From Yponomeuta sedellus (taxonomy: Eukaryota; Arthropoda; Insecta; Lepidoptera; Yponomeutidae), in contig OW203729.1 of NCBI GenBank assembly GCA_934045075.1, positions 2,598,316 to 2,662,315 on the forward strand: a stretch of 64,000 nucleotides of DNA. The letters are read 5' to 3'. The notes below the pieces were generated by a model. That model ran no database searches. It was not told the origin of the DNA and worked only from the letters and a program-made list of their open reading frames with translations. Every line of letters begins with the position of its first letter. Position 1 is the stretch's first letter. Shown piece by piece: positions 31,464 through 43,904 of the stretch. The position numbers were made by a program, and so were the translations under genes.

Positions 31464-31624
31464 TAAATCGTAACATTAGAATCATACTTAAAGTAATGAC
31501 ATATTCTTTTGTGTCTAAAATTTAACATAATATTAAGACATTTCTACGTTTGTGTGGGATTGATTGGTGTGATTTATTACAAGTAATTCTTACATTTGGT
31601 GTCTTAAATGAAGAGTTCTTCTTT

Positions 31625-31760
31625 AGGGTTTAACAGATAAAAATGAATCGCTGAATGTGTTGGTAAGCGCAAATCTCGAGAGCAGCTGAACCGATTTCAC
31701 TAATTCTTTTTTTAGAATATTCCAGAACGAGGATAGTTCTTACGGAGAGAAAAATAAAAA
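31625..31760 (-). repeat. G1 interspersed repeat, minus copy
   Basis: Reverse complement of the 36450-36780 and 51275-51445 sequences ('AATCGCTGAATGTGTTGGTA', 'CTCGAGAGCAGCTGAACCGA'). Confidence 0.65.
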
Positions 31761-32504
31761 AATAAGTAATTTATAAAATTGAAAATGTTCCAGCGTGCGA
31801 GTGACATTTGCAGAGTAACTCGATGGCGCGCCGCGCGGGGGGGCGCAGGTGAAATTTATCAGCAAATAGGTTAAATAATCTTCAAGCCGTCTTGGTGTTA
31901 TGGGTAGACAGCGGCACGCTATATGTACGCGTGTGTACATCTCTAACATAGTACCTGTAGTAGCAAAACTACTTGTTAACGTTACGAAAAATAACATAAG
32001 GAAACCTATGCATGTAAAGTGTGAACATTGAATTTGAGAGCTTGAATTTGCATCTGTACAGGACTTGGGTGGTAAAAGGTGATTAAGGCGATGCTTTCTC
32101 TCTCTCTCTCTTTCTTTCTGAGAGAAACGTATCAAGTCGCTTTTTCAAGAAAAGTGTCAAAAATCACGAAGGGTAGACCAAAATCCCATTTACTCATTAT
32201 GTAACTGATGGTGTAAGCGTGAATTTGAGCGACTTTCTCGATTTCCTCTCGATGACATGAAAACTTATTCAATTAGCCAGCCCACTTGTCCTAAAGGGCA
32301 CTCGTTTACAACACGATTTAACACCCACGGTACACCTACAATTACGCTGTCGATACTGAAGTAGCTGTTAAGCTGGGTCCACAATGTCCACGTAAGATAA
32401 GAAGACACAAGTAACATAAACACAGAAATATAAGTCAAAAATGAAAAAGGTATAATGGGGGGCCGTACCTATTGGCATTTTCATTGGCTAACGACATTTT
32501 CTTA
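31761..32504. other. No gene recognised
   Basis: Contains a CT-rich tract (32092-32115). ORFs here are short and motif-free. Confidence 0.4.
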
Positions 32505-32765
32505 GCTGTGTGGTGTCGACCTAGAGAATAGCACCAACACAAATTCTTCCCGCGGGTGTCGTAAAAGGCGACTAAGGGACTCAAACCGGGGGGGTGGGCA
32601 GCAGCGCCCCCTGCAGTACAATTCTACCAAACTGCGATCCCCAACCCGCATGCCCAGCGTGGGGATTATGGGCACTACCCCCTAATGATGGCAAAACCTT
32701 GCGCTGTGGCGCTCATTAGGGGAGGGCTATGTCCAGCAGTGGACTAATATAGCCTGAAGAAGAAT
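32505..32765 (+). mobile_element. RTE-related non-autonomous element (3' end type)
   Basis: 'CTTCCCGCGGGTGTCGTAAA', 'AAGGCGACTAAGGGACTC', 'GCCCAGCGTGGGGATTATGG' and 'GGGGAGGGCTATGTCCAGCA' followed by a GAAGAAGAA tail, a pattern shared by many Lepidoptera elements mobilised by RTE LINEs. Confidence 0.65.
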
Positions 32766-32814
32766 GGCATTTTCTAATCACATCACACTTCATACTATAA
32801 TCACACTAAATCAC

Positions 32815-33400
32815 AGTAATATTTTAAAGGCGAAAGTTTGTGAGTATGTATGTTTGTTACTTCTTTACGTCTAAACGGCTGGAGCGATTTTAATCAAATT
32901 TTTAATTGAGTTAGCTGATGCCCTGTGTTGACGCTGTAGGCCAGTCTCTTCACTATTAATTTAATCTGTGGAAAAAAATCCTTATCCGCATCCTACAAAA
33001 CGTCACATAAAAATACCCCTCCCCCGCTCCTACCTTCTCTTCCTGGCAAGATGGCCGAATGAACAATTCTTACGCGCGTGCGCTGCTCGATAATTTATTT
33101 GTTTTGTTAAATATCCCATGTGTTTTGGTGTGGACTGATTGTGTAATCGTTGGAGACGCTGCTGCCGGCTTCCTGAATCATCCTGTAAGTCCTCCTATTC
33201 CTTACTTTCGCAGTTTTGGTTAATAGTGAGCTGGTAAGCGTCGGTAACCGTCCATTTTGAAAAAACAGTATAATTAATTTCTTCACATTTTAACTATAAC
33301 TATACACCCTGTATTAACACATAGGCTACGTTTTACTGCGGGAAAATATTTTACTGATAATACACAATTTATTGTCCCTAAAAAACCGGGGTGTTAGTCA
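32815..33400 (+). repeat. E1 repeat, split copy
   Basis: E1 blocks at 32815-32945 and 33310-33400, separated by about 360 bp of unrelated sequence that may be an insertion. Confidence 0.5.
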
Positions 33401-33430
33401 CAGTTAGATAATAATGTACCACTTCGAATA

Positions 33431-33449
33431 CCCCCCCCCCCCCCCCCCG
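33431..33449. repeat. Poly(C) run of ~19 bases
   Basis: Uninterrupted C run; length likely variable or sequencing-sensitive. Confidence 0.9.
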
Positions 33450-34265
33450 TTATATGCAACATGATACAAAACTTCACAAAGATGTGAACCAAGCTTAACA
33501 GTCAGCTCTGACGACATTTTGCTCCAGATTTTTGTTTTACTTTCTTTGTGAATGGGCTTGTAACCTTTAAGGATTTCGTAACAGTGACTTTTGGTTTTTT
33601 TTTCGAATATTAAGTAGTTTTGCGAGCATTTTGAAAGTGTTTCTTTCGGGTGAATGGTATCTTAAGCAGTGAAACGGTACTGCAAGAGTAAATGAAATGA
33701 GTTCATAAATATAACAAACAGTCCAGTCTTCTCGCAAAAAAGTCAATGTATACTTACTATTGCTATTATTGGAACCTCACGAACTATATTTTTTGTTGGA
33801 CATACATATCTCAGAACATTAATTCCTCTACAAATTTCCACTCCAGTAAAATAACTTGATTCGCATATAGAAGGCGGTCGTAAAGGCTTGGAATCTGTGC
33901 GTGCAAATATGTGCACAAGCGAATCATTTAAGCCTATTTAAGTGTAGATAATTATAAGGAACTAGCGGACCTAACATGTGTTGTCTTGCATGCAGCGCCA
34001 TCTGCCGACTAATTTGTGAAACTAAACCATCCACGGCGCCATCCAAAAGCACACCAAAAAATCATATCTATCCAGTCGCTAAAGCGGAGTCAGTGACATA
34101 CACACTTTAACTTTTTCGCAGCTGGCCGACACACAACACTCACTACGCCCGCGGACAGGTCCTGTGATGAAACCCGTTTAATATGTAACAAAGAACTATC
34201 TATATATTAAGAGTAAGGCGCCAATGCAATACACATGAGAACTTCAGGTGAGGGGCCTAGTGGCG
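33450..34265. other. No gene recognised
   Basis: No motif-bearing ORF or identified repeat. Confidence 0.4.
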
Positions 34266-34545
34266 GCGACCAAAAAGACGACTTAGAGGAACTCTACAAA
34301 AACACTTCATTTAGGTATCTAAGGATAAAGGAAAGTGCCTGACATACCTGGATTCGAACCCACGATCTCCCGATCGAGAAGCCGGTGTTATGCCACTCCT
34401 GCACGGCGTAGAATGGTAATTATTAGCTTAAGAATAAAATTAGCTTAAAATTTTGCGACCAAAAAGGCTGAAATTTTCAACTTAGAGGAACTGCACAAAA
34501 ACACTTCATTTAGGTCTCTAAGGATGAAGGAAAGTGCCTGACATA
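34266..34545. repeat. Spaced direct duplication of ~80 bp
   Basis: Copy 1 at 34266-34348 and copy 2 at 34455-34545 (GCGACCAAAAAG...CTTAGAGGAACT...AAAAACACTTCATTTAGGT...GGAAAGTGCCTGACATAC). A tRNA-like minus-strand fragment (34350-34420) lies between them. Confidence 0.75.
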
Positions 34546-34859
34546 CAGCCTCCACGCCTGCGCACGCGCCTTTCAGGCCAAGGTGAGCGGGCGACATTGC
34601 TGGGATGACTTCATGTTGTGCTTATTCTTGACTAAATACGTAAACATGTTTATGATAGCGACTGCATCGCCCTTGGCTCGTGAAATTAATATAGTCTTAA
34701 GAAAAACGCCTGGAGAAAACCGGCAATAAGAATCATTGAAATTAGCTAATAGGCAGTTTTGTTGTTGGTGTTGGTTCTGTTGTTATTATGACTGCAAGTG
34801 ATAGCGCAGTCAGCGTTGCAAAATTGAAGCTAATTTAATTTTGGAGTTTTTAATGGCCA

Positions 34860-34930
34860 TGGCCATTGGTAGCGGAGCGGTAGAATACCGGCTTCTCAAT
34901 CCAGAGGTCTTCGGTTCAAGTCCAGGTATG
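34860..34930 (+). repeat. tRNA-like SINE fragment
   Basis: D-arm-like GGTAGCGGAGCGGTAGA, then TTCGGTTCAAGTCC. Short and imperfect; not a functional tRNA. Confidence 0.45.
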
Positions 34931-34949
34931 TACTAATTACTTTTGCAAA

Positions 34950-35205
34950 TATTTTTTTTTTAATGCACTTATCCGCGCTAAGGACTATTTTTGAAAAACT
35001 TATTTAGAGGCAAAAATTATTTTAGCCAGATGTCGCTGCCTGTACGTAAAACAGAGAGTATTGTAATGAGGTTCGAAATTTCACTGATGCCGGTCAGTTG
35101 CCCATTAGCTCAGTTGAAAAGAGCGCTGGCATGGATAGCCAGTGGTCGCGGGTTCGAATCCCGGTATGGGTGGAATTTTTAGCCTTTAAATAAGTTTAAA
35201 AAAAT
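34950..35205 (+). mobile_element. T1 tRNA-like element, diverged copy
   Basis: Minus-type end fragment (34950-35010), then a plus arm with 'CAGATGTCGCTGCCTGTACG' and a tRNA-like unit with GGGTTCGAATCCCGG. Confidence 0.7.
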
Positions 35206-36447
35206 ACTTTTGCAATTTTTTATACATTTGTGAAGTTAATTAATGTTGATGAAGCGGAAGTCTGTCTGTCAGGATCATGGCAAGTGGCCAATCTGATCTC
35301 TGCCTACCCACCTCGGATACAAGCGTAAGTTTATGACCATACACACATAGGTAGGTACGTAGCAGATTAGCAACACCAGCCTAAACATTTCAAGCGCCCA
35401 AACACGTCAGACTACTTTAAAAAATGGACCTACCAGTTCTGAAAATTTCAACGCGTCACAGTACGTCAGTGAGACTAAATTGGACAAGGTCAAAGTAGTT
35501 ACTCATCCTGTAATTGCTCAAAACAAGAATGTAATTGAAGGTCATTAAGATTCACCAGCCAATGTGTCACGTCGCTCTCTAAATGGTCATATGGTAGCCC
35601 TTGACATGGATTTTGCTGAACCAAAGAGTCAACGTTGAAAAGGATATAAAAGGAAATTACAACTCGCGTTTTAGTTTATCCGAAATGAAATGAAAAGGTT
35701 TTATTCAAAGTAGCGAAGAAACTGCGGCTTAATGAACGTTACAATTCAAACTACTTATGTGTCCATTTCAAAATCTAGATCATTTTGGAGAAAAAATTGA
35801 CAAAAAACTCCAAACTCGTTAAAGTCCTTAATTAACGTGGTTTACATAATTACCTACTATAAAACATAGAACTCATGGATTGTACTGGCTTTAATTCCAG
35901 ACATAATTGTCATCTAAATAATCCTTTATGCTATGTAGTAGCCCTTTTGGCACAAAGTGTACATTACACATTTTTTGAACCGCGTTTCAATCTTAATATA
36001 TCTTCAGGGATTTTTATATAGAAGCGTATACAATGCCCCATGAAGGATGTATTAATCCTGGGGGCTGATTCATGGTTATGCGAATTGAAAGCGTAGATGC
36101 AAAATATTAGAAGGCTTAGACATTTGTAGCGTAAAAATAAGATAACTCGACAGAGTCTTAAGAAGACATTTACTTTCTCATTCGAATTCAATCTAGCATG
36201 GCGTTCAGAATACAGATTTTGGTTGTCGCACGACTTTTTACGTAGAATTCCAAGTCATTAGCCTTAGAGCCGTATGCGACTTATTTGCTAATGAAGTGAG
36301 AATTGGGTACCTGGTTTCTTTGCACAAGTATCAAGGTCTAGGATTAAGCCCGGTGAGACAATATATGTAAGTGACCCCCCTCCCATTGATAGGCTCTTTA
36401 ATGTGCTCTACCGAATGACAGAGATAGAGCAAGAATTATTGATAACT
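35206..36447. other. No gene recognised; one repeat copy
   Basis: 35686-35822 is a copy of the H1 repeat ('GGTTTTATTCAAAGTAGCG', 'GCGGCTTAATGAACGTTACA', 'CATTTCAAAATCTAGATCAT'); other copies: 40325-40395 (+), 46850-46975 (-), 59172-59314 (-). Confidence 0.55.
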
Positions 36448-36775
36448 AGTTGACCCAGCGAACTTCGTACCGCCTAACAGACGATTCTTTAATTGTTTCA
36501 ACATTCTCTCCGTAAGAACCATCCTCGTACTTCAAAGAATATTCTAAAAAAAGAATTAACGAAATCGGTTCAGCTGCTCTCGAGATTTGCGCTTACCAAC
36601 ACATTCAGCGATTCATTTAATATTATAGACTAGCTGACACAGCGAATTTCGTACAGCGTAACAGTCGATTCTTTAATTTTTCCCTCCGTAAGAACCATTC
36701 TCGTACTTCAAGAAATATTAAAAAAAAGAATTAGCGAAATCGTTTCAGCCGCTCTCGAGATTTGCATATAATATT
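36448..36775 (+). repeat. G1 repeat, two adjacent copies
   Basis: Copies at ~36448-36635 and ~36636-36775, each starting 'CTAG.TGACCCAGCGAACTTCG'-like and containing 'CGAAATCGGTTCAGC' and 'CTCGAGATTTGC'. Confidence 0.65.
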
Positions 36776-37057
36776 GACAGTAGTATACCGATTTCGGGCC
36801 TATGAACAACCTTTGGTTTTCCATGGTTTTACACGTACGTACGAAAAGTTGGACTATGTCTGATCGTGGATATACATGTATAGACTAGCGACGACGACAG
36901 TTGCGCGTTCTAAATGTCAAAAATCGCGACCTTACACTAGAGTAATTGTCAAATTCTGACATTTTAGCGCCCAAAGCGGACTACCATCGTGCTTCGATAT
37001 CAACCCATGGGGACCCTTGAGTCCCCACTGCTGGGGCTCAAGGGCCCTTGTTTCCCG

Positions 37058-37760
37058 GCATGGGTGAAATTTTTAGCCTCTAAAATAGGTTTTTAAATTT
37101 GTCCTTAGCACGGGTTAGTGCATTAAAAATAAAAATGGTATAATCATGTGGGTACAGTGATATCGTTCCGATGTAAAACCTAACTGCAAAGTAGGTAGTC
37201 GGGGCTGGAAGTGATGCAATTTGCTTAAGCCAGATGTCGCTGCCTGTACGTAATACAGAGAATAGTGTAAAGAGGTTCGAAATTTCACTGATGCCGGTGA
37301 GTCGCCCATTGGCTCAATTGGTAGAGCGCTGGCACGGATAGCGAGAGGTTGCGGGTTCGAATGCCGGCATGGGTGAAATTTTTAGCCTCTAAAATAGGTT
37401 TTTAAATTTGTCCTTAGCACGGGTTAGTGCATTAAAAATAAAAATAGTATAATCATGTGGGTACAGTGATATCGTTCCGATGTAAAACCTAACTGCAAAG
37501 TAGGTAGTCGGGGCTGTAAGTGATGCAATTTGCTTAAGCCAGATGTCGCTGCCTGTACGTAATACAGAGAATATGTAAAGAGGTTCGAAATTAGACTGAT
37601 GCCGGTGAGTCGCCCATTGGCTCAATTGGTAGAGCGCTGGCACGGATAGCCAGAGGTTGCGGGTTCGAATCCCGGCAGGGGTGAAATTTTAAGCCTCTAA
37701 AATAGGTTTTTAAATTTGTCCTTAGCACGGGTTAGTGCATTAAAAATAAAAATAGTATAA
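37058..37760 (+). mobile_element. T1 head-to-tail multimer
   Basis: A partial unit (37058-37136) followed by two ~300-bp monomers (37137-37437, 37438-37760). Each monomer runs GTGGGTACAGTGATATCGTT, ...CAGATGTCGCTGCCTGTACG, tRNA-like unit, TAGGTTTTTAAATTTGTCC and a tail CATTAAAAATAAAAATAGTA. The joins connect the tail directly to the next unit's start. Confidence 0.85.
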
Positions 37761-37837
37761 TCATTTAATTTTCATTTAGCTCATAATTAAAATTAATTGT
37801 TATTAGCTCAATAATATTCTGTATCCGTACATATGAC

Positions 37838-38105
37838 GGCCTTGGTGGCGCAGCGGTTTGGCACGCTGACTGTAAAACCGAAAGCCTCGGGTTCGATCCC
37901 CAGCTGGGTCAAACTAGGAAACGAACTTTTCTAGTTTGTCTCGGGTCTTGGATGTTATCTATGTATTTATTGTATTAAATCTATCGTCGACTTAGCACCT
38001 ATAATACAAGTCATTCAGTTGTACTTAGTATAGGGCTAAGTAGCTAACGAGATCTGTGTAATATGTCCATGAATATTTGTTTATTTATCATGAATATTTA
38101 TTATT
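37838..38105 (+). mobile_element. tRNA-derived SINE (V1 family)
   Basis: tRNA-like head: GGCCTTGGTGGCGCAGCGG (A box region) and GGGTTCGATCCCCAGC (B box). The body shares 'TCTATCGTCGACTTAGCACC', 'GTACTTAGTATAGGGCTAA' and 'CGAGATCTGTGTAATATGTC' with 55668-55815. The extra-long anticodon region and mismatches exclude a functional tRNA. Confidence 0.75.
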
Positions 38106-38573
38106 TCCATACCACACGGGACAAGCATCGCCTAGTGTGGGGGTATGTACACCTTTTTTATCTTTTATCCTCCTTTACTGTATTTCAGGTCAATTTCTCA
38201 ATCTTTTCAAACAATTGGAGCGAACTAACACATCCCATCGCTCGGCACAGATGTTTTCATTCAGGCAACATCTTTCTTACGCCATCGTCGGCAGTTGTCG
38301 GCATTGTTCGGCGGCGTGCGCGGGCGCCTTCTCCGTGACCCGAATTCGATGGGTCTGTATTTATGGCGACGCGGATCGCGGACGACCTCAGAACGTTGCA
38401 CGCGTTCTTGTTTAATGGCTTCCCGCCTAGTCGCTAGCTAGTGAAATTGACCACAGTAGCACAGTACAGTCGATAGCACGTGAACTTATACATACGAGCA
38501 CTCTAATCAATTACGTTACGGACGAATTTGCGATGAAACTGTACAGCTTGACCTGCTGTCGTCTGTATTGGAC

Positions 38574-38628
38574 GTGATACCTAATGCTTAAACATGTCGG
38601 GAACTAATATTTAAGCATTAGGCATCAC
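38574..38628. repeat. 19-bp inverted repeat (hairpin)
   Basis: GTGATACCTAATGCTTAAA (38574-38592) pairs with TTTAAGCATTAGGCATCAC (38610-38628) with one G:U-type mismatch and a 17-nt loop. Confidence 0.8.
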
Positions 38629-38689
38629 CTCCAACCTCTTCTGGTCACTTATTTGTTAGCTAGATATTTGTACCAACTACCCGTCTCAC

Positions 38690-38830
38690 TTTTCTTTCAG
38701 CAACTCTCCATCGTAGGTTGTCTGGAAGAAATTGCTCTAAGCAATAAGGCAGCCAATTGAACAGTATCTTTGTAATTATGTTTTGTTTATTGTTTTCTGG
38801 TGTAGAATATTCTTATCTTATCTTATCTAG
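38690..38830 (+). mobile_element. LINE 3'-end fragment with (TATC)n tail (L1t family)
   Basis: 'GTAGGTTGTCTGGAAGAAAT', 'GCTCTAAGCAATAAGGC' and a tail ending TTCTTATCTTATCTTATC; same family as 43905-44035 and 52465-52610. Confidence 0.65.
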
Positions 38831-39768
38831 ATAAAATACTAGTTATTAAAGGCGATTATTTGAATCTACGTAAAACATTATGGTATATTCTGCATGGTAC
38901 AATAAAGAGTTCTAATCTAATACAAATTTTATTATCGAGTCATTAAGAAATCTAAATACTGGTATGGTACTATTTAATATTGAACCAGTCTTAATATTGA
39001 ACCAGTCAGTGGTTTTACACTTTTTGGTTTAAAAAAACTCACGTCATCCATTTCTGAGAAAGAGTCTTGAATCCTGACACACTTATGAACGATCAAAAAA
39101 ACGACTACAAGAGGTCTGTTATTTTCCCTTTGAGATACGGAACCCTAAAAGGAATAAAGAATAAAGAATTTTATTTTGTATAAAATGAGCATAAAGTTGT
39201 TGTCATTGTTGAGAAGTCCAGTGTGTTTTGCCATTTGAGGCGTACAAATATTTAAAATTTAAAAACATAATAAAATTCATGGAATATAGAAATAGATTAT
39301 CACACAATGTCACTTCAAATACATTTGATTCAATCAAATCAAAATATTTAAGTAAGTCCAAGATAAATTATAAAAACATTCAATTATACTGTAATAGCAT
39401 TTTTCATACAGTAAAAGTTTTAATTTGTGTTTGAATGAGGCTAAGTCCAACTCTCGTAGGTCTCTGGGTAACTTATTTTAAATAACAGAAAATTAATCAT
39501 ACATCGTCCCATGGTCAAATTATTTTTTAACATTTCGCTAGGAATCATCTGAATTACAGTAGACCATAACTTCTATGCTTTTCTACAAATGAAACTATCA
39601 AAACGGTTTCAAACGGTCCCATGCACCCATTATCTAAAAGTAGCTTCTAAAAGTAGCTTTTTATGATAGCACCTGATCTTCTCTCCAAAACTTAGGTTAG
39701 CTGGTAGATAATGCTAAGTAGGCATTAAGCTCGCCCACGTGCAATTTTATTTTTTTATTCGATTTCAA
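38831..39768. other. No gene recognised
   Basis: AT-rich. 39120-39160 has a short copy of the 'GGAACCCTAAAAG' end of the element at 46125-46600. Confidence 0.4.
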
Positions 39769-40077
39769 CCATTGGATGTCCCCACTGCTGGGGCACGGGT
39801 CTCTTCGTGCATCGCAGGAAGGTTAGGCCGTACTCCACCACGGGGCCAAGTCCGGGTTAATGGAGGATTGTAAGACAGTATCAAGTCGCCTATGAGGCCT
39901 CTGACATGGCTTAACGACTGGCATTACATGACAGCCGGCACGTTGGTTTAACGTGCCTTGCGAAGCACGTGGCCTAGTCGAACCGAATGATTGCAATCAA
40001 TCACTTGAGTTCAGTAACAACAGGCGCATTTAGGTGCGGGGTGGGTGACCATCCCATGACTACCGCTAGTGGCAGTT
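39769..40077 (-). mobile_element. S1 SINE with inverted 5' head
   Basis: Tail and body on the minus strand (39769-39969), then the 5S-like head on the plus strand (39970-40077, GAGTTCAGTAACAACAGGC and GGTGGGTGACC). The two parts do not overlap in content, as expected from twin priming. Confidence 0.8.
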
Positions 40078-41489
40078 TTATACAATAAAGAGTTTTATTA
40101 ATAATAATAGAAATGTAGATATTAATACAATACAAATAGTTTATTTGTTAAAAATAGATTCTTATGACTTAGCTGTAAGAACCAACTGATGACATTTTTA
40201 TAATAAGTGGCAAGCTTCTGTTGTTGAACTAGGCAGAGGCTGTGTTTCAGCATACAGTGTCGCACCCCACGGGTAGGAATAGCGAATATAGTATTTTATT
40301 CTGCAATTAATGAATAATATGAAATGAATTAAAACGGTTTTATTCAAAGTAGCGCAGAAACTGCGGCTTAATGAACGTTACAATTCAAACTTCCACAATT
40401 TGCGCCATTCCTACCCTTTCCCTTTCCTATATACCCGTACCCTTTTCTCCTTTCCTTTTCCTTTCCCTTTCCTATATACCCGTACCCTTTCCTATACCAA
40501 TTGGCGGGTAGGAATGGGTTAGGCCTTTACAGTTTGCTGTATAGTATTAGAAATATAACTTTTAAATTTAGTTATATATATATATATGTGTACAAATGTA
40601 GCAATTAAACAAAAAAATTAAATAAAATATAAAAACGTGTATAGTGTGCTGGTTTGGTCCTCTTGGTGTGTATAGAGTGAAAAGTGTGTGAGTGTATGTA
40701 AGAGGGTGTGTAAATGGAATGTGAAACAGAAAGCCACCTGGGTATTTCCGCTTCATTCAGTACAAATGCCGTTCAAAATGCACAAGCCCATAAATCACTA
40801 CAACGGGGACAATAAATATGTTTGTGCCCGCATCTCGATAACCCGGGGTCGGGACTGTCACTCAGGCCGAATACACCCGCCAAAATGTCTCCGGTTAACC
40901 CCAGGTTATCTGCAGACCCTGGTGCAGGCGGCCTGTTATCTTTTTGTATGATACGCGGGTTTGAAGTTTTTTTTTTATGGGGTCGGTTGGAGAGTGAAGA
41001 ATGTGTCGTGTTTTTGTGACATGCATGGTGTTACCTGTATATCAGAGTGAAGCATTATTCCTAATGGAATTATTACAAGAGTCGTTATGCAACTAAATGT
41101 GGACTCGTTTCGGGAAGGTCCGGTGGGACTTATGGGACTTCTTTTAGGAAATTGTAAATTGAAATTAGAAGACCGTAAATTATTTACGTTGAAATAAAAT
41201 TTTGATTTCTGATTTCTATTAAACACAGAAATTGTAACATACTTGGTTTATTGTTTTATAGACATTACTATTATTGGTTTATTTTTTCCTATTACGGGTT
41301 GAACTTAGTAGGCCACTAAATCAAGGAATCTCCTTTTTGTATTTCCAGTTTTTTTGGCTTAATTTCTAACCCTGTATGTAACTCTATAAGTAATTCTCTG
41401 TATGTAATTCTACTAAACGGCAAATAAATGAATAAATGAAAAATAAGAAATTTTTGGATAGTATGATTCCAGTTAGGGTACCTATGAGA
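40078..41489. other. No gene recognised; pyrimidine-rich repeat
   Basis: Contains H1 (40325-40395), a CCCTTTCCT-rich imperfect repeat (40420-40500, with 'ATATACCCGTACCCTTT' twice) and an (AT)n run (40570-40586). Confidence 0.45.
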
Positions 41490-41705
41490 CTAATATTATA
41501 AAGGCGAAAGTTTGTGAGTGTGTATGTTTGTTACTTCTTCACGACTAAACGGCTGCGGCGGTTTTAATATAATTTGGTATGGAGTTAGCTGACACCCTGG
41601 ATTAGCACACTCGTTTTACAGCGGGAAAATTATTTTACTTTTAATACACCATTTATTTTCCCTAATAAACCGCGGGTAACACCGCGGGCCACAGCTAGTT
41701 TAATA
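41490..41705 (+). repeat. E1 interspersed repeat
   Basis: Near-complete copy from 'ATTATAAAGGCGAAAGTTTG' to 'ACCGCGGGCCACAGCTAGTT'. Confidence 0.65.
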
Positions 41706-42283
41706 ATAATCGTCAAAATTTTACTATAAACAAAATGCAGAAATATTGATCTCTTTTACAATTATATTATTTTCATAAAATGATTGGGCAAGAAAATTAA
41801 TTTTAATTTATTGTTTAAAACGTGCGCCGTTAGCTGTATATCAGACCTTAAGGATCCCGACTTGACTTTGTCACATTAAGATATCTATACCCTAATATAT
41901 ATTACAGTAGTACGGAACCTTCGGTGCGTAAGTCCGAATCGCACTTAGTCGAGTTTTAATTGCAGAAAAGAGCTTCAACATGCGTTTCACGATGTAAATC
42001 GCTATCAAACGTTATTAGCGCGGAAACGGAAACTCTACTGCGGTGATTTCAGCGAAATCTGTCGGTTAGATTACCGGCATGATGAACGATGATTCTTTAT
42101 AGAAAGCTAAAATTTAAAAAATAAAAACCCACTTCAGAATACTAAGGCATAAAAAAGCAGAAATGCGGCATAGTGCAAACAAATAACAAATCTAAATTCG
42201 ACTTCATCTAAGATAGATAGAAAACACTTTATTGTACATAAAAAAAAAGAAATTACACAGATAGATCTTAACCTAAGAGTTCA
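41706..42283. other. No gene recognised
   Basis: AT-rich; a LINE-tail fragment in reverse at 42210-42250 (AACACTTTATTGTACATAAA). Confidence 0.4.
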
Positions 42284-42590
42284 GAGTGCTTAGTGCGAGA
42301 TTTTTAACTACTCGATCGCGTTAACATAAACTCATATTTCTATGGCATCGAGTAAGCGCCACCTAGCGACAAGGATGGAAATTAAAATTGCTGAGTGCGA
42401 GTTGTAATGGTTTACGTTGAGAAGTGAACACGTTTACCAGCCAAAACACGAATAAACGCGAGTGCGGGTTGTACTGTGGCAGCGTTTTGCCAGTTCGAAC
42501 GGGTAACTTACTCATACTCACTACTCAATGCTCGATTAACGCGGTAGTAAAGTTATTCGATTGGATCTGTCAAACTCGCACTAAGCACTC
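42284..42590. mobile_element. Possible MITE with 16-bp inverted ends
   Basis: GAGTGCTTAGTGCGAG (42284-42299) and its exact complement (42575-42590) bound ~275 bp. No target duplication recognised. Confidence 0.5.
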
Positions 42591-43075
42591 AGACCGAAAG
42601 AAAAGTGAAAAGTGATCTCTTCCAGACAACCTAAGACTACGCTATATATAACGCTATATTTTATGTAACATATACCTACAAATTACTAAAGGATGAGCCC
42701 CGTTAGACTTTATTTGCTGCTGTCCATTAAAGAGTTCCGCTCTCCAACTTTAAAGATTATCACAAAATTTAAATCGGACCAACAGGACTTTACATCTACG
42801 AGTATTCCAATAAAAAAATATTGTCGAAATCGGTAATGATTTGGCGAAGTTATGACAGAACATAGCGAAAAAAAAGCAATATATATACGCGTCGAATTGA
42901 GAACCTCCTCCTTGACGATGTCGGTTCAAAAACGAGTATAATTTAATGCGGACTAAAACCATTTTTCGACTTCAGCATTATATATACCTACATTGAATAC
43001 ATAAACTGACGCCTGCAGATATCGCGGAAGGGGGCGGCCTACACTTCTACGTCCAGCGGTCCTCGCTTCCTACTC

Positions 43076-43329
43076 TACTGTCCCTTTATCCTTACTTCTC
43101 CATTTTAGTAAACAATATTCTACCCGTAAAGTATGGCTTTTTAGTCGAAAACTGCCAAATTTCTATAAGTGAAGTAATCGGGGAGACTATTTTAGATAAC
43201 ATGCTGCCAATTTTATAAACAAAGTTCATGAACTCTCAAGAAAATATTATCTAGTGTTGGCATCAAATATCACTTTTTAGGTTAGAATCTTGTTTACTAA
43301 GCTGGACAAGTAAGAATAAATAGACTGTA
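43076..43329. mobile_element. M1 MITE, copy 2 (diverged)
   Basis: Left end TACTGTCCCTTTATCCTTAC (diverged), right end AAGAATAAATAGACTGTA; TA borders. Confidence 0.85.
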
Positions 43330-43904
43330 GAAGTTTTGACTCCACCTCCATAATAAACATAACGTCATCATAATAGTCAAGTGCTGGCTGACAATTATAT
43401 TATACATCCAGTTTAAAAAAACCGTAAACGCCTCAAATTCATTTTCTCAAAGCCACACAACTGAACACCGCGCATAACGTCAATCGCATTACGATAATGT
43501 CCGAAGCTATTAATGACTTATCTTTTTTTACCCCATTAGTAGCATGAATTGTTAAATAACTTGTTTTCACATCAAACATTCGGAGCCCTGTGCGTCTGTT
43601 TTGTTTTGACCTCACTCGAGTCGTGGCTAAGTTTCGATAGTCCAAATTGATTCATTTATTCCAAGATAATGCAGTGTGTCAATTCCCTGGAGATTTTTGG
43701 GAGGTTATGGCAAGTGACCACAACCACAGAGACATGATAAATAAATTGTACACAGAAAGAAAAATTTCGGGATGTAGCGAGATTCGAACCCGGGCATCTA
43801 TCATACCGTGCGAACTCTCTAAGTTTATTATTACGTACGTATACATACATTTTGCCTATTAATATTCGTATTTGCACCGGCTGCCCGTATCTATTTCTCC
43901 TCGT

